A stretch of DNA of 28,421 nucleotides from a virus. A program made the position numbers and the translations under genes. The notes under the pieces were generated by a model. The model was not told the DNA's origin. It worked only from the letters and a program-made list of their open reading frames with translations, and ran no database searches. Positions 28,122 through 28,421 of this stretch are shown one piece after another; position 1 is the stretch's first letter, and each line of letters starts with the position of its first letter. The stretch is from positions 1 through 28,421 of IMG/VR virus record IMGVR_UViG_3300030085_001501; one strand, 5' to 3'.

Positions 28122-28421
28122 TCTACATCGATTCCAAGTACATTGGATTGATATCAGCAAGACTAGAAAAGTTCTCACGGGTAAAAGATCACCTCTATAA
28201 CTTTAGATGTCCTTATTGCGGGGACTCAAAGAAGAATAGAACTAAGAAACGAGGGTATCTTTACCGACAGAAGACTGACTATAACTTCAAGTGCCACAAC
28301 TGTGGTGCTTCGAAGTCGTTTACTTATTTTCTGAAGGACTTAGACAAAGGACTCTATGACCAGTATGTCATGGAGCGATATAAAGAAGGTCTGACAGGTC
28401 GTGGTTCCGTAACACCAGAAC
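28118..28421 (+). CDS. 61: DNA primase gp61, N-terminal part (cut by window end)
   Basis: gp61 synthesises RNA primers and works with helicase gp41. The frame is open at 28421. The N-terminus holds the zinc-binding domain: FRCPYCGDSKK (Cys-x2-Cys) and FKCHNCGASKSF (Cys-x2-Cys) separated by about 24 residues, with RGYLYRQKTDYNF between them. The wording matches cyanophage gp61. ATG 28118 overlaps the preceding stop by four bases. The catalytic TOPRIM region would lie beyond the window. Confidence 0.92.
   Translation, partial: MIYIDSKYIGLISARLEKFSRVKDHLYNFRCPYCGDSKKNRTKKRGYLYRQKTDYNFKCHNCGASKSFTYFLKDLDKGLYDQYVMERYKEGLTGRGSVTPE

Overview
The window reads as part of the genome of a T4-like marine cyanophage (a myovirus of Synechococcus or Prochlorococcus). 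Two things support this. First, it carries the T4-type replication set: sliding clamp gp45, clamp loader gp44/gp62, RegA, DNA polymerase gp43, UvsX, helicase gp41 and the start of primase gp61. Second, it carries cyanobacterial auxiliary genes: two high-light-inducible proteins, a plastoquinol terminal oxidase, Hsp20 and MazG. All convincing genes lie on the + strand, densely packed, and most adjoin through ATGA or TGATG overlaps. No tRNA, rRNA, CRISPR array or insertion sequence was seen.

Layout. 1-1.37 kb: end of an unknown gene, a small membrane protein, then a consensus sigma70 promoter driving a cassette of two Hli proteins and three small membrane ORFs, closed by a strong terminator. 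1.37-4.8 kb: a second sigma70-type promoter, gp45, a predicted exported HExxH protein, several small unknown genes, gp44. 4.8-9.7 kb: an accessory block separating gp44 from gp62: a tiny membrane peptide, an NAD-dependent sugar epimerase, a possible PD-(D/E)XK nuclease overlapping a DNA adenine methylase, PTOX, a small unknown, an amidinotransferase-like enzyme and its coupled neighbour. 9.7-11.3 kb: a 50-residue ORF, gp62, RegA, a terminator, then hsp20 behind a leader that can fold into three hairpins, the last covering the Shine-Dalgarno site. 11.3-19.6 kb: a nucleotidyltransferase-fold protein, a small beta-rich protein, gp43, a small ORF, a cytidylyltransferase-like enzyme, UvsX, a 2OG-Fe(II) oxygenase, gp41, MazG and a glycosyltransferase-like protein.

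19.7-28.4 kb has a different character. T4-type late promoter motifs (NATAAATA) and hairpin terminators appear between genes. The genes are a DUF2061 membrane protein, a TRAP-type solute-binding protein without a signal peptide, a PP-loop (asparagine-synthetase-like) protein without a glutaminase domain, an unknown with weak nuclease-like features, a protein resembling a catalytically degenerate nucleotidyltransferase, a 678-residue Lys/Glu-rich repeat protein, a small unknown, an Ig-like-domain structural candidate, two small conserved proteins, a coiled-coil plus membrane-anchor protein, and the zinc-finger start of primase gp61.

Taken together, the replisome genes copy the phage DNA, RegA would tune their translation, and Hli and PTOX would protect or rebalance host photosynthetic electron flow. 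The late region probably supplies virion and lysis-associated proteins. The points most worth a second look are the possible nuclease/Dam pair, the putative RNA thermometer before hsp20, the orphan TRAP and PP-loop proteins, and the degenerate nucleotidyltransferase.
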